The position numbers and the translations under genes were made by a program. A stretch of DNA of 49,672 nt from Burkholderiales bacterium. Lineage in GTDB: Bacteria > Pseudomonadota > Gammaproteobacteria > Burkholderiales > Casimicrobiaceae. The stretch lies in contig JAICKU010000022.1 in assembly GCA_025927765.1 (NCBI GenBank), positions 1-49,672 on the forward strand, given 5' to 3'. The notes below the pieces were generated by a model that made no database searches, was not told where the DNA came from, and was given only the letters and a program-made list of their open reading frames with translations. This document shows positions 25,185 through 34,265 of this stretch, piece after piece (position 1 is the stretch's first letter; the number at the start of each line of letters is the position of its first letter).

Positions 25185-26084
25185 TTACGCATGACGCGGG
25201 TCCAACGCATCGCGCAATCCGTCGCCGACCAGGTTGAACGACAGTACCAGCAGGAAAATCGAAAGCCCCGGCCACAGCGCCATCCACGGCGCGTTGTCGA
25301 TGTAGTTCTTCGCGGTGTTGAGCATGCTGCCCCACGACGGCTGCGGCGGCTGCTCGCCGAGGCCGAGGAACGAGAGGCTCGCCTCGGCGATGATCGCGGC
25401 GGCGATCGCGAGCGTCGCCTGAACCAGAAGCGGCGGCACGATGTTCGGCAGCACGTGGCGGAAGGCCACGCGCCACGGCGCGTTGCCGATCGCGCGTGCC
25501 GCCAGCACGAATTCCTCCGCCTTGACGGCGAGCGTCGTGCCGCGCGCGAGCCGCACGAACACCGGCGTGGCCGAGATACCGATCGCGATCATCGCGTTGA
25601 CGAGATTCGGCCCGAGGAACGCGGCGAGTGCGATCGCCAGGATCAGGAACGGGCAGGCGAGGAGTGCGTCGGTGACGCGCGAGATCAGCATGTCGATCGT
25701 GCCGCCCGCATAGCCCGCGAAGAGGCCGATCGGCACGCCGATCGACAGCGAGATCAGCACGGACACGACGCCGGCGGCGAGCGACGCGCGTGCGCCGAAG
25801 ATCACGCGCGACAGCACGTCGCGGCCGATTTCGTCGGTGCCGAACCAGTGCGCGGCGGAGGGCGCCTTGCGCACGGCCGAGAAACTCGTCGCGATCGGAT
25901 CGTAGGGCGCGACGAGCGGCGCGGCGATTGCCAGCGCGACGAACAGTACGATCACCGCGAGGCCGAACGCCGCCGCGGGGCGGCGCGCGAGTCGCGCGAA
26001 GACGCCGCTCCGCGCCGCGCGGGCCGCCTGCGCGGCCTCGGCACGCGCGTCGGCAACGGCTTCGAGCTCGACGATCGCCGTCAT
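25185..26084 (-). CDS. ABC importer permease, DppC/OppC family
   Basis: A 299-residue inner-membrane permease with the OppC N-terminal domain (FARLARRPAAAFGLAVIVLF, PYDPIATSFSAVRKAPSAAH, WFGTDEIGRDVLSRVI) and five or six later helices. The EAA coupling loop is visible as EEFVLAARAIGNAPWRVAFR. It pairs with the DppB-type gene 5 nt upstream. It transports peptides or other oligo-substrates. No ATPase gene (DppD/DppF) follows; the gene beyond is an unrelated exported protein. Confidence 0.94.
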   Translation of the reverse strand: MTAIVELEAVADARAEAAQAARAARSGVFARLARRPAAAFGLAVIVLFVALAIAAPLVAPYDPIATSFSAVRKAPSAAHWFGTDEIGRDVLSRVIFGARASLAAGVVSVLISLSIGVPIGLFAGYAGGTIDMLISRVTDALLACPFLILAIALAAFLGPNLVNAMIAIGISATPVFVRLARGTTLAVKAEEFVLAARAIGNAPWRVAFRHVLPNIVPPLLVQATLAIAAAIIAEASLSFLGLGEQPPQPSWGSMLNTAKNYIDNAPWMALWPGLSIFLLVLSFNLVGDGLRDALDPRHA

Positions 26085-26089
26085 CGCGT

Positions 26090-27034
26090 CTATCGCGTGC
26101 GCAAGCGCGGATTGGCGACGGCGTAGAGCACGTCGGCGACGAGGTTCAGCACGATGTACGCGGTCGCGGTGAACAGCACGACGCCCTGCACGACGGCATA
26201 GTCGCGGTTGAACACCGCGTCGACGATCAGCTTGCCGAAACCCGGAATCGTGAACACCTGCTCGGTCAGCACGGCGCCGGAGAGCAGCGTGCCGAATTCC
26301 AGCGCGCCGAGCGTGATCACCGGGATCAACGCGTTGCGCAATGCGTGCTTCAGCACGACGTCGCGCTCGCGCACGCCTTTCGCGCGCGCCGTGCGCACGT
26401 AGTCGGACGACAGCACCTGCAGCATGGCGCTGCGCGTATGGCGCATCAGCACGGCAGCGATCGCGTTGCCCAGGACGAACGCCGGCATGATCATCGCGGC
26501 GAGGTTCGCGCGGAGGTCCTCGTGCGGACTCACGTAGCCGGACGCAGGCAACCAGCCGAGCGTGACGGAGAAAAGCAGGATCAGCATGATCCCGAGCCAG
26601 AAGTTCGGTGTCGACAAGCCCCACAGCGCGAACAGGTTCGCCGCGTAATCCCATCCGGTGCCGCGCCGCACCGCCGAGACGATGCCCGCCGGAATGCCGA
26701 TGACGAGCGCGATCACGATCGCGATCGACGCGAGCTCGAGCGTCACCGGCAGCTTGTCGGCGATGAGCTTCCGCACCGGCTGCTGCATGCGCAGCGACTC
26801 GCCGAGATCGCCGTGCACCACACCGCCGAGCCAATACAGGTACCGGACGGGAAATGGCCGGTCGAGATGCATCGTCTCGCGGAGATGCGCGATCACCGCG
26901 GGGTCGCGCTCCTCGCCGGCGAGCACCATCGCGGGATCGCCCGGCAGCAACTGCTGCAGCCCGAAGATCAGGATCGACGCGAAGAGCAGCGTCGGGACGA
27001 TCTGCGCGATGCGGCGAAAAAGGTACGCAGCCAC
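26090..27034 (-). CDS. ABC importer permease, DppB/OppB family
   Basis: A 314-residue permease that starts on GTG (AAYLFRRIAQIVPTLLFASI). The conserved LLPGDPAMVLAGEE loop, LGESLRMQQPV and the EAA loop DYVRTARAKGVRERDVVLKH are intact, with about six transmembrane helices. It sits 4 nt after the binding-protein gene and 5 nt before the DppC gene, forming a three-gene operon. With DppC it forms the channel of a dipeptide-type importer. Confidence 0.95.
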   Translation of the reverse strand: MAAYLFRRIAQIVPTLLFASILIFGLQQLLPGDPAMVLAGEERDPAVIAHLRETMHLDRPFPVRYLYWLGGVVHGDLGESLRMQQPVRKLIADKLPVTLELASIAIVIALVIGIPAGIVSAVRRGTGWDYAANLFALWGLSTPNFWLGIMLILLFSVTLGWLPASGYVSPHEDLRANLAAMIMPAFVLGNAIAAVLMRHTRSAMLQVLSSDYVRTARAKGVRERDVVLKHALRNALIPVITLGALEFGTLLSGAVLTEQVFTIPGFGKLIVDAVFNRDYAVVQGVVLFTATAYIVLNLVADVLYAVANPRLRTR

Positions 27035-27038
27035 CCGG

Positions 27039-28556
27039 CTACTTGAACCGCACTCCCGTCACGCGCACGAGGCCGTCGGGAATCGGCCGCAGGCCGTCGA
27101 GCTTGTTCGTGTACGCCCACAGCCAGTGGCGGTGGTACAGGTAGACGATCGGACGGTCCTTCAGCACGACGGCTGCGAGGTCGGCGTAGAGCGTCCTGCG
27201 CTCGTTCGTGTCGAGCGTGGTGCGCGAACGCTTGAGGAGCTCGTCGACGTCGGGCTTGCAGTAGCCGGCGTAGTTGAGCGGCTGCTTGCATGCGTCGAAG
27301 CTGAAGATGTTGCCGTCGGGATCGGCGCGGCCGCTCCACGCGAGCACGTAGGCGTCGAACTGGCCCTTGTCGGCCTGGTCGAGCGACGTCGCGAACTCGG
27401 TCGACTGGATCTTCACGTCGAAGCCCGCCTCGCGCGCCATCGCCTGCACCACCTGCGCGATGCGCTGCGCATCCGCGGTGGTGGGGGTCATCAGCGTGAA
27501 CGACGGATTCGCGACGCCGGCTTCCTTCAGCAGCGCCTTCGCACGCTCGACGTTGCGCTTCGGAATCGGAACGTTCTTCGCGTAGAACGGGTTCGTCGGC
27601 GCAACCCACTGGTTGCCGACGTCGGCTTCGCCGTCCATCACGACCTGCACGATGCCGTCGCGATCGAGTGCCAACTCGAACGCCTCGCGCACCCGCGGAT
27701 CGCGGCCGAGCGGATTCTGCGTGGCGCGCTCGCTCTTGCCCACGTTGATCGTGATGCCCTGGTAGCCGATCTCGGTGATCTTGGTGAGCTTGAAGCGCGC
27801 GTCGCCCTTGAGCTGCGCGACGTCGGACGGGGCGACGCGTTCGATGAAGTCGAGCTGGCCCGAGCGCAGGTTCGCGAGGCGAACGGTGGAATCGGGAATC
27901 GGCAGGTACACGATGCGGTCGATGTGCACCGCATCCTTGTTCCAGTAATTGGCGTAGCGCTCGAGCACGATGCGATCCTGGGCGATGCGCTCGACGAACT
28001 TGTACGGCCCGGCGCACACCGGATGCGCGCCGAACTTGTCGCCCTCGGCCTGCGCCGCCTTCGGCGACACGATCATGCCCGCGCGATCGGCGAGTTGCGC
28101 GAGGAGCGGCGAGAACGGGGCCGACAGGTTGAGCCGCACCGTCATCGGATCGACGACGTCGACGCTCGCGAGCGGGGCGAGCTCGCCGCGGCGGTTCGAG
28201 CCGGGCATCGTCTTGTGCCGCTCGAGGCTGTACTTCACCGCCGCGGCATCGAGCTTCTCGCCGTCGTGGAACGTGACGCCGGGGCGCAGCCTGATCGTCA
28301 GCGCCTTGTTGTCCGGCGCCCACTGGTAGCTCTGCGCGAGCTGCGGCACGATGGCGAGCTTCTCGTCGATGTCGAACAGCTTGTCGCACAGCGCCGAGAA
28401 GACGATGCGTCCGACGAAGCTTCGCGCGAGCGTCGGGTCGAGCACGTCGGGATCCTCGGCGAGGCCGATGCGCAGCGTCGTCTGTGCGTGCGCGCCTGCC
28501 GCAAGCGCAAGCGCGAGGCCGAGCGACGCGAGCGCGCGGCGCCATGAACTCTTCAT
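27039..28556 (-). CDS. ABC importer substrate-binding protein, family 5
   Basis: A 505-residue periplasmic binding protein of the DppA/OppA family (SBP_bac_5). It has a signal peptide (cleaved after AHAQ), RIGLAEDPDVLDPTLARSFV, the family strings FHDGEKLDAAAVKYSLERHK and LNYAGYCKPDVDELLKRSRT, and the usual three-domain length. The ATG follows a strong GGAGG site. It heads an operon with DppB and DppC. Substrates could be peptides, glutathione-like molecules or opines; the family cannot be resolved from sequence alone. Confidence 0.95.
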   Translation of the reverse strand: MKSSWRRALASLGLALALAAGAHAQTTLRIGLAEDPDVLDPTLARSFVGRIVFSALCDKLFDIDEKLAIVPQLAQSYQWAPDNKALTIRLRPGVTFHDGEKLDAAAVKYSLERHKTMPGSNRRGELAPLASVDVVDPMTVRLNLSAPFSPLLAQLADRAGMIVSPKAAQAEGDKFGAHPVCAGPYKFVERIAQDRIVLERYANYWNKDAVHIDRIVYLPIPDSTVRLANLRSGQLDFIERVAPSDVAQLKGDARFKLTKITEIGYQGITINVGKSERATQNPLGRDPRVREAFELALDRDGIVQVVMDGEADVGNQWVAPTNPFYAKNVPIPKRNVERAKALLKEAGVANPSFTLMTPTTADAQRIAQVVQAMAREAGFDVKIQSTEFATSLDQADKGQFDAYVLAWSGRADPDGNIFSFDACKQPLNYAGYCKPDVDELLKRSRTTLDTNERRTLYADLAAVVLKDRPIVYLYHRHWLWAYTNKLDGLRPIPDGLVRVTGVRFK

Positions 28557-28745
28557 CGTTCCTCCCTCGGCGGATGGCGACGAACCCGCGGCGCGGCATC
28601 GCACCCGTCATTCGAAAATCCAGCATAGCACCGCTTGGCGCGCGTTGCGTATCCTTGGCGGTCTGCGCCTTCCGTGCGCTCGTCGGGAACTCGCACGCGG
28701 GCCGCGAGTCGGTGGATGACCTGCATCGGGTGTGAAGGGAGGCGT

Positions 28746-30296
28746 ATGGAGGGGTTCGGGCGGATCGTCGCGGCAGCCGCGCTGCTGCTCGTCGCGATGG
28801 CGGCGCGCGCGGGAACGTTGGAGGCGATCGAGTACTACGACGCGACGCTCGACCATTATTTCGTCACATCGTTTGCCGACGAGATCGCCAAGCTCGACGC
28901 AGGCGTGTTCGCCGGGTGGCAGCGCACGGGGCAGCACTTCACGGGGTTCGATCCCGCAACGCCGGTGGCCGGCGCGTCTCCGGTCTGCCGCTTCTACGGC
29001 CTGCCGTCGGCGGGTCTCGATTCGCACTTCTATTCCGCGTCGCCCGCGGAATGCCAGGCGGTGCTGCGGCGCTTCCCCGGCGTGTGGGAGGAGGAGACGC
29101 AGAACGCGTTCGGCATCTACCTGCCGAACACGGAGACCGGCGCGTGTCCGGCGCAAACGATTCCCGTCTATCGCGCGTGGAACGCGCGCGTCGATTCCAA
29201 CCATCGCTTCACGACGGACCTCGCGACGTTGCAGGCGATGATCGCCCGCGGCTATGTCGCCGAGGGCTATGGGCCTGCGCCCTATCCGGTCGCGATGTGC
29301 TCGCCGGCGAGCACGGCACCGCCGCCCGCGGGCGCCCCCAAGTGCACGGTGCGCGCGTCGACGGCGAGCGCGAACCTCGGCGACGACGTCACGCTCACCG
29401 CGTCGTGCACGAACGCGCCTGCGTCGTTCACGTGGACGAATTGCGCGAGCACGACGAGCACGTGCACGACGACGTCCGCAGCCATCGGTCCGCAAACCTA
29501 CACCGTGTACGCGAGCAATGCCGCGGGACAAAGCGCCGCAGCAAGCGTGACCGTGCTCTGGCAGACGCCGCCGCCGGCGCCGGTCTGCACGATCGTGCGC
29601 ACGTCGCAGACCGATCCGCCGGCGGTCGGCGGTTCGATCCTGCTCGAAGCGAACTGCGATCAGGCGGTGGGCAGCTACAGCTGGAACGGTTGCGGCAGCC
29701 TGACGAATACGTGCGTCGCGCGCGAAACGACGCCCGGCCTGCACACGTATTCGCTGATCGCACGCAACGCCGGCGGATCGAGCCCACCTGCGACGCTCGG
29801 GATCAACTGGGTGGCGAGCGCCACGTCGGCGCCCGGGTTCTGCGGGCAGTTCCCGAGCTACCTCTACAGCGACTTCGACACGCGCAGCGTACGCGTCGAA
29901 AGCGTGCAGATGCCCGCGCCGGCATTCGCCTGGAACGGCGTATGGACGGTACGCTTCGTCGTGCCGCCGACGATGCCGTCGACGGTGTTCGGCCAGATGG
30001 CCTCCGCCGAATTCGCGGGTCCGCCGACGATTCGGCAGGCAACGATCTCGCAGACGCCGTGCGACTTCCGCGCAGTCGATCCTTCGGGCGCGAGCGGGCC
30101 GTTCGCGAGCAGCGTCGGCTCGACGAACACGATCCTGTTCTCGATCAATCCGTCGCGCGCCGGCTATCCCGTGCTCGCCCCGGGCGGCACGTACTACTAC
30201 AACGTGCGCAATTTCGACCCGGCGACCAACACGATCACGTGCTCACCCGGCAGCGGGCGTTGCGACGCGCTCGTCGAGTCGCGGCTGCCGGGCTGA
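28746..30296 (+). CDS. Secreted DUF5648 protein with two Ig-like repeats
   Basis: A 516-residue exported protein. After the signal peptide (cleaved after ARA) there is a DUF5648-type domain at about 24-180 with the family patterns EYYDATLDHYFVTS, DSHFYSASPAEC and NHRFTTDLATL. Two Ig-like repeats of about 75 residues follow (KCTVRASTASANLGDDVTLT..., VCTIVRTSQTDPPAVGGSIL...), each with Cys in matching positions, and then a 130-residue C-terminal domain. Eight or more Cys suggest disulfides. A GGGAGG site precedes the ATG. Probably a surface or extracellular binding protein. Confidence 0.88.
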   Translation: MEGFGRIVAAAALLLVAMAARAGTLEAIEYYDATLDHYFVTSFADEIAKLDAGVFAGWQRTGQHFTGFDPATPVAGASPVCRFYGLPSAGLDSHFYSASPAECQAVLRRFPGVWEEETQNAFGIYLPNTETGACPAQTIPVYRAWNARVDSNHRFTTDLATLQAMIARGYVAEGYGPAPYPVAMCSPASTAPPPAGAPKCTVRASTASANLGDDVTLTASCTNAPASFTWTNCASTTSTCTTTSAAIGPQTYTVYASNAAGQSAAASVTVLWQTPPPAPVCTIVRTSQTDPPAVGGSILLEANCDQAVGSYSWNGCGSLTNTCVARETTPGLHTYSLIARNAGGSSPPATLGINWVASATSAPGFCGQFPSYLYSDFDTRSVRVESVQMPAPAFAWNGVWTVRFVVPPTMPSTVFGQMASAEFAGPPTIRQATISQTPCDFRAVDPSGASGPFASSVGSTNTILFSINPSRAGYPVLAPGGTYYYNVRNFDPATNTITCSPGSGRCDALVESRLPG

Positions 30297-30316
30297 GGGA
30301 ATCGGGCGCCACCGAC

Positions 30317-30934
30317 TCAGCGTCTCCGGGCGACGGTCGCGAGCCACGGCTGCTGTTCGCGCGGCAGGCCCGTGGGCCGGTAGTAGTGATCGACGAGGTC
30401 GAAGCCGGCGTCGTGCAGGTGGCGCGACCACGCCTCGAGGTCGTGATAGGCGCCGTAGCGCCCGCGGTTCCAGCCTTCCTCGTTGTGGCCGTGCGGATTC
30501 GACGCGAACAACACGCCGCGCGGCTTCAGCGCGTCGCGCAGTTCGCCGAGCACGCGCGGCAGCTCCTGCGTGGGCACATGGAACAGCGAGGCGTTCGCGA
30601 ACACGCCGTCGAAGCGGTTCGGCGGCAGCGCGAGCGCGAGGAAATCCTGCTGCCACACGTCGCAGCCGCTCCATTGGCGCGCCATCGCCGCGAATTCGGG
30701 CACGCCTTCGAGGCCGATCGCCACGTGCCCGAGCGCAGCGAACGCGCGGAGGTCGCGCCCGGGGCCGCAGCCGAAATCGAGGATCGTGAACGGCGGCGTG
30801 CCTTCGAGGCGCGTCAGGAACGCGTCGAGGTTCTGCCGCACGTCGTGTTCGCGCGTGCCTTCCCAGAACGCCTGCGCCTGGCCTGCGTAGTACGCGAGCG
30901 TGCGTGCCGAAACCTCGTCGCGATCGCTTTCCAT
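30317..30934 (-). CDS. SAM-dependent methyltransferase, class I
   Basis: A 205-residue soluble enzyme with SAM motif I ILDFGCGPGRDLRAF, motif II region GLEGVPEFAAMAR, a motif IV-like FDGVFANASLFHVP and a motif VI region GVLFASNPHGHNEEGW. The start was chosen because of AAGGAG upstream and the 14-nt gap after the flavoprotein stop, so the two are one operon. Typical of small-molecule methyltransferases; the substrate is unknown. Confidence 0.93.
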   Translation of the reverse strand: MESDRDEVSARTLAYYAGQAQAFWEGTREHDVRQNLDAFLTRLEGTPPFTILDFGCGPGRDLRAFAALGHVAIGLEGVPEFAAMARQWSGCDVWQQDFLALALPPNRFDGVFANASLFHVPTQELPRVLGELRDALKPRGVLFASNPHGHNEEGWNRGRYGAYHDLEAWSRHLHDAGFDLVDHYYRPTGLPREQQPWLATVARRR

Positions 30935-30948
30935 CGAAGCTCCTTCAC

Positions 30949-33900
30949 TCACTCCTTCGCCACGCCGAGCACCTCGCGCAGGCGATCGCGCCGGCGGCGT
31001 CGGCGCGGTCCCTTGGCACGATCGACCGAGCGTGCGAGCACGCGGATCGCGTGCACCGCCTCGCGCTCGCCGGTGGCGCGCGTGCCGTCGGCGATCTGGT
31101 GACGACAGCTCGTGCCGTCGGCCACGATCAGCGTGTCGCCGCTCGCCTTGCGCACGGCCGGCAGCAGCGACAGCTCCGCCATGCGCATCGACACGTCGTA
31201 ATGACGCGCGACGTAGCCGAACGATCCCGCCATGCCGCAGCACGTGGACTCGATCGGCTGCACGTCGAGGCCGGGGATCCAGCGCAGCATCTCGAGCGTG
31301 GGCCGCATCGCGTCGAACGCCTTCTGATGGCAATGGCCATGCACGAGCGCCGTGCGCGCAGGCAGCGCGGCCAGCGAAAGCGCGGCGCGCCCGGCCGCGC
31401 GCTCGCGGACGAGGAAATCCTCGATCAGCATCGCGCGCTCGGCGATGCGCGACGCGGCGTCGCCGAGCCGCAGCGCGAGGAACTCGTCGCGCAGCGTGAA
31501 CAGGCACGACGGCTCGAGGCCCACGATCGTCGCACCCGCCGCCACATAAGGCGCGAGCGCGTCGACGAGGCGCACCGCTTCGCGCCGCGCTTCGTCGACG
31601 AGTCCGAACGCGAGCATCGTGCGCCCGCAGCAGAGCGGGCGATTGGGCGATTCATCCTTCGTCGACGGCAACGCGACCTGCGTGCGATAGCCTGCTTCGC
31701 GCAGCACGCGCAGCGCGGCCTGCGCGTTCTCCGGCTCGAACGCGTTCGTGAACGTGTCGACGAAGAGCACCACGTCGACCGGCGCGATCTCGCGCGCCGC
31801 GACGTCGCGATAGCCGCGAAAGAACGTGTTGTAGCGGAAGTGCGGCAGCGATCGCTCGGCCTTGATGCCCGTCGGGCGCTCGAGCAGCCGGGCGAGGCCC
31901 GGCATGCGATCGCGCAGGTTGACGAGCGGCGCGAGCAGCGACGCGTACGGCGCCCAGCGCGGCAGGTAGCCGATCAGCCGCTCGGACAGCGCCATGCCAT
32001 GCCGCTGTTGCCATTGGTACTGGAACTCGATCTTCATCCGCGCCATGTCGACGCCGGTCGGGCATTCGCGCTTGCAGCCCTTGCAGCTCACGCAAAGGTC
32101 GAGCGCGTCGCGCACCGCATCGGTCGCGAAGGTGTCGCCGAGCTGGCCGGAGAGCGCGAGGCGCAGCGTGTTCGCGCGGCCGCGCGTCAGGTGGATCTCG
32201 TCGCGTGTCGCGCGATAGCTCGGGCACATCGTGCCCGCGTCGAACTTTCGGCAGTGGCCGTTGTTGTTGCACATCTCGACGGCCTTCGCGAACCCCTGCG
32301 AAGGATCGCCGCCGGTGCCCGGCGCGGTCAGTGTGCCCGTCATCGGATCGTTCTGCACGTTCCAGGCGGACCAGTCGAGGCCCGTCGAGAGCGCGATCGT
32401 CCGATAGGTGGGCGGGAAGCGGAAGAGCGTCGCATCGTCCATCCGCGAAGCGCCCACGATCTTCCCGGGGTTCATCAGGCCCGCCGGATCGAACAGCCGC
32501 TTCATCTGCGCGAACGCCTCGGTGAGCTGCGGGCCGAACTGCCACTCGACCCATTCGCTGCGCACGAGGCCGTCGCCGTGCTCGCCCGAGAACGCGCCCT
32601 TGTACTCGCGCACGACTTCGGCCGCTTCCTCGGCGATCTTGCGCATCTTCTCCGCGCCGTCGCGGCGCATGTCGAGGATCGGGCGCACGTGCAGCGTGCC
32701 GACCGATGCATGCGCGTACCAGGTACCGCGCGTGCCGTGCCGCGCGAAGATCGCCGTCAGCCGGTCGACGTAATCGGCGAGATGCGCGAGCGGCACCGCG
32801 CAATCCTCGATGAACGACACGGGCTTGCCGTCGCCGCGCATGCTCATCATGATGTTGAGCCCGGCCTTGCGTACGTCCCACAGCGCCTTCTGCGCCCCGG
32901 CGTCGGACAGCTTCACGACGCGCGCACGCGGCGCGCATTCGGCGAGCAGCGCCGCGAGATTGTCGAGCTTGCGCAGCAGCGACGCTTCGTCGTCGCCCAT
33001 GAACTCGACGAGCAGGATCGCCTGAGGGTCGCCCGCGAGTGCGCTGCCGATGACCGGGCGAAACACCGGATTGCCGAGGGCGAGGTCGATCATCGTGCGA
33101 TCGACGAGCTCGACTGCCGACGGCCCGAGCGTCACGATGTACTGCGCGGCCGCCATCGCATCGTGCAGCGAGTCGAAATTCACCACGCCGAGCGAGCGGT
33201 GCCGGGGCAGGTCGACGCACTGCAGCGTGAGCGTGCGCGACCACGCGAGCGTGCCCTCGCTGCCCACGAGCAGATGCGCGAAGTTCACGTCGCCGGTTGC
33301 GGTGTACGGGCGCTCGCTCTGCGGATGGAACACGTCGAGGTTGTAGCCGCCGACGCGTCGCATCACCTTCGGATACCTGCGCTCGATTTCGTCGCGCTCG
33401 CGAAAAGCCAGCTCGCGCAGCCCGCCCAGCAATTCGTGCACGCGCGGCGTCGTTGCAGGCATCGCGACCTCGGGGCCGAACCACGCTTCGGTGCCGTCGG
33501 AAAGACGCGCGTCGATCGCGACGACGTTGTGCACCATGTTGCCGTAGTGAAGCGAGCGCGAGCCGCACGAGTTGTTGCCCGCCATGCCGCCGAGCGTCGC
33601 CTGCGCCGACGTGCTCACGTCGACCGGATACCACACGGCGTGACGCCGCAGCCACGCGTTCAACTGATCGAGCACGACACCGGGCTCCACCGTCACGGTG
33701 CGCGCGTCGGCATCGAAGGCGACGACGTTGTTCAGCGCCTTGCTGTCGTCGAGCACGAGCGCCCGCCCGACGCTCTGCCCGCATTGCGAACTGCCGGCGC
33801 CGCGCGGCAGGATCGGTATGCCGGCTTCGGCGCAGATCGCCATCGCCACGCGCACGTCGTCGTCGTTCTTCGGCACGAGCACCGCGAGCGGCACGATCTG

Positions 33901-34041
33901 GTAGATCGACGCGTCCGTCGCATAGCGTCCGCGCGCCGCGTCGTCGGTCAGGAGCTCGCCGCCGATCGCATCGCGCATGCGCTTCCACGCGGCTGCGAAT
34001 TCGCGGCTGTCGGGCAGGGGCGGAGCGGCGGCGGAGGTCAT
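30949..34041 (-). CDS. FAD/Fe-S D-2-hydroxyacid dehydrogenase (YdiJ-like)
   Basis: A 1030-residue fusion: an FAD-binding PCMH domain (about 43-275, with PRGAGSSQCGQS and GGMAGNNSCGSR), an FAD-linked oxidase C-terminal domain (GEHGDGLVR, 487-495), a ferredoxin-like region with Cys sets C591/C597/C606 and C650/C653/C656/C660 for [4Fe-4S] clusters, and two CCG motifs (LCCGRTM and TCCGMAG). E. coli YdiJ has the same size and was reported as a D-2-hydroxyglutarate dehydrogenase. It feeds electrons to the membrane quinone pool through an unseen acceptor. Divergent from the TRAP genes; it shares the operon with the methyltransferase downstream. Confidence 0.93.
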   Translation of the reverse strand: MTSAAAPPLPDSREFAAAWKRMRDAIGGELLTDDAARGRYATDASIYQIVPLAVLVPKNDDDVRVAMAICAEAGIPILPRGAGSSQCGQSVGRALVLDDSKALNNVVAFDADARTVTVEPGVVLDQLNAWLRRHAVWYPVDVSTSAQATLGGMAGNNSCGSRSLHYGNMVHNVVAIDARLSDGTEAWFGPEVAMPATTPRVHELLGGLRELAFRERDEIERRYPKVMRRVGGYNLDVFHPQSERPYTATGDVNFAHLLVGSEGTLAWSRTLTLQCVDLPRHRSLGVVNFDSLHDAMAAAQYIVTLGPSAVELVDRTMIDLALGNPVFRPVIGSALAGDPQAILLVEFMGDDEASLLRKLDNLAALLAECAPRARVVKLSDAGAQKALWDVRKAGLNIMMSMRGDGKPVSFIEDCAVPLAHLADYVDRLTAIFARHGTRGTWYAHASVGTLHVRPILDMRRDGAEKMRKIAEEAAEVVREYKGAFSGEHGDGLVRSEWVEWQFGPQLTEAFAQMKRLFDPAGLMNPGKIVGASRMDDATLFRFPPTYRTIALSTGLDWSAWNVQNDPMTGTLTAPGTGGDPSQGFAKAVEMCNNNGHCRKFDAGTMCPSYRATRDEIHLTRGRANTLRLALSGQLGDTFATDAVRDALDLCVSCKGCKRECPTGVDMARMKIEFQYQWQQRHGMALSERLIGYLPRWAPYASLLAPLVNLRDRMPGLARLLERPTGIKAERSLPHFRYNTFFRGYRDVAAREIAPVDVVLFVDTFTNAFEPENAQAALRVLREAGYRTQVALPSTKDESPNRPLCCGRTMLAFGLVDEARREAVRLVDALAPYVAAGATIVGLEPSCLFTLRDEFLALRLGDAASRIAERAMLIEDFLVRERAAGRAALSLAALPARTALVHGHCHQKAFDAMRPTLEMLRWIPGLDVQPIESTCCGMAGSFGYVARHYDVSMRMAELSLLPAVRKASGDTLIVADGTSCRHQIADGTRATGEREAVHAIRVLARSVDRAKGPRRRRRRDRLREVLGVAKE

Positions 34042-34159
34042 TGGACTACCCTGCGCGCTTCGCGCGTCGGGCCTTGTTCGCGCTTGGGCCGGCCCGGCGC
34101 GCTCACGCGGCTTCCTGATCGATTGGATGCGGTGCGCGCCCGATTATAGAAGGCGAACG

Positions 34160-34187
34160 CGCCGATCGCGCTTGTGAGCGATCGGCG
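34160..34187. promoter_or_regulatory. Perfect 10-bp inverted repeat, operator candidate
   Basis: CGCCGATCGC (34160-34169) and GCGATCGGCG (34178-34187) flank an 8-nt spacer. The right arm covers the -35/spacer region of the predicted TRAP promoter, as expected for a repressor site. It could also fold in RNA as a leader hairpin. Confidence 0.5.
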
Positions 34188-34201
34188 ACTTTGTGTAGTA
34201 T
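34172..34201 (+). promoter_or_regulatory. Candidate promoter of the TRAP operon
   Basis: TTGTGA (34172-34177) and TAGTAT (34196-34201) with an 18-bp spacer; the start of transcription would be about 57 nt upstream of the TRAP binding-protein ATG. The match is modest. Confidence 0.35.
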
Positions 34202-34265
34202 GCGTGGCGAAGCGCTGCGCTCGAACGGCGCCCGCATACCGTTCCGCCCTCGGAGGAGACATCCC

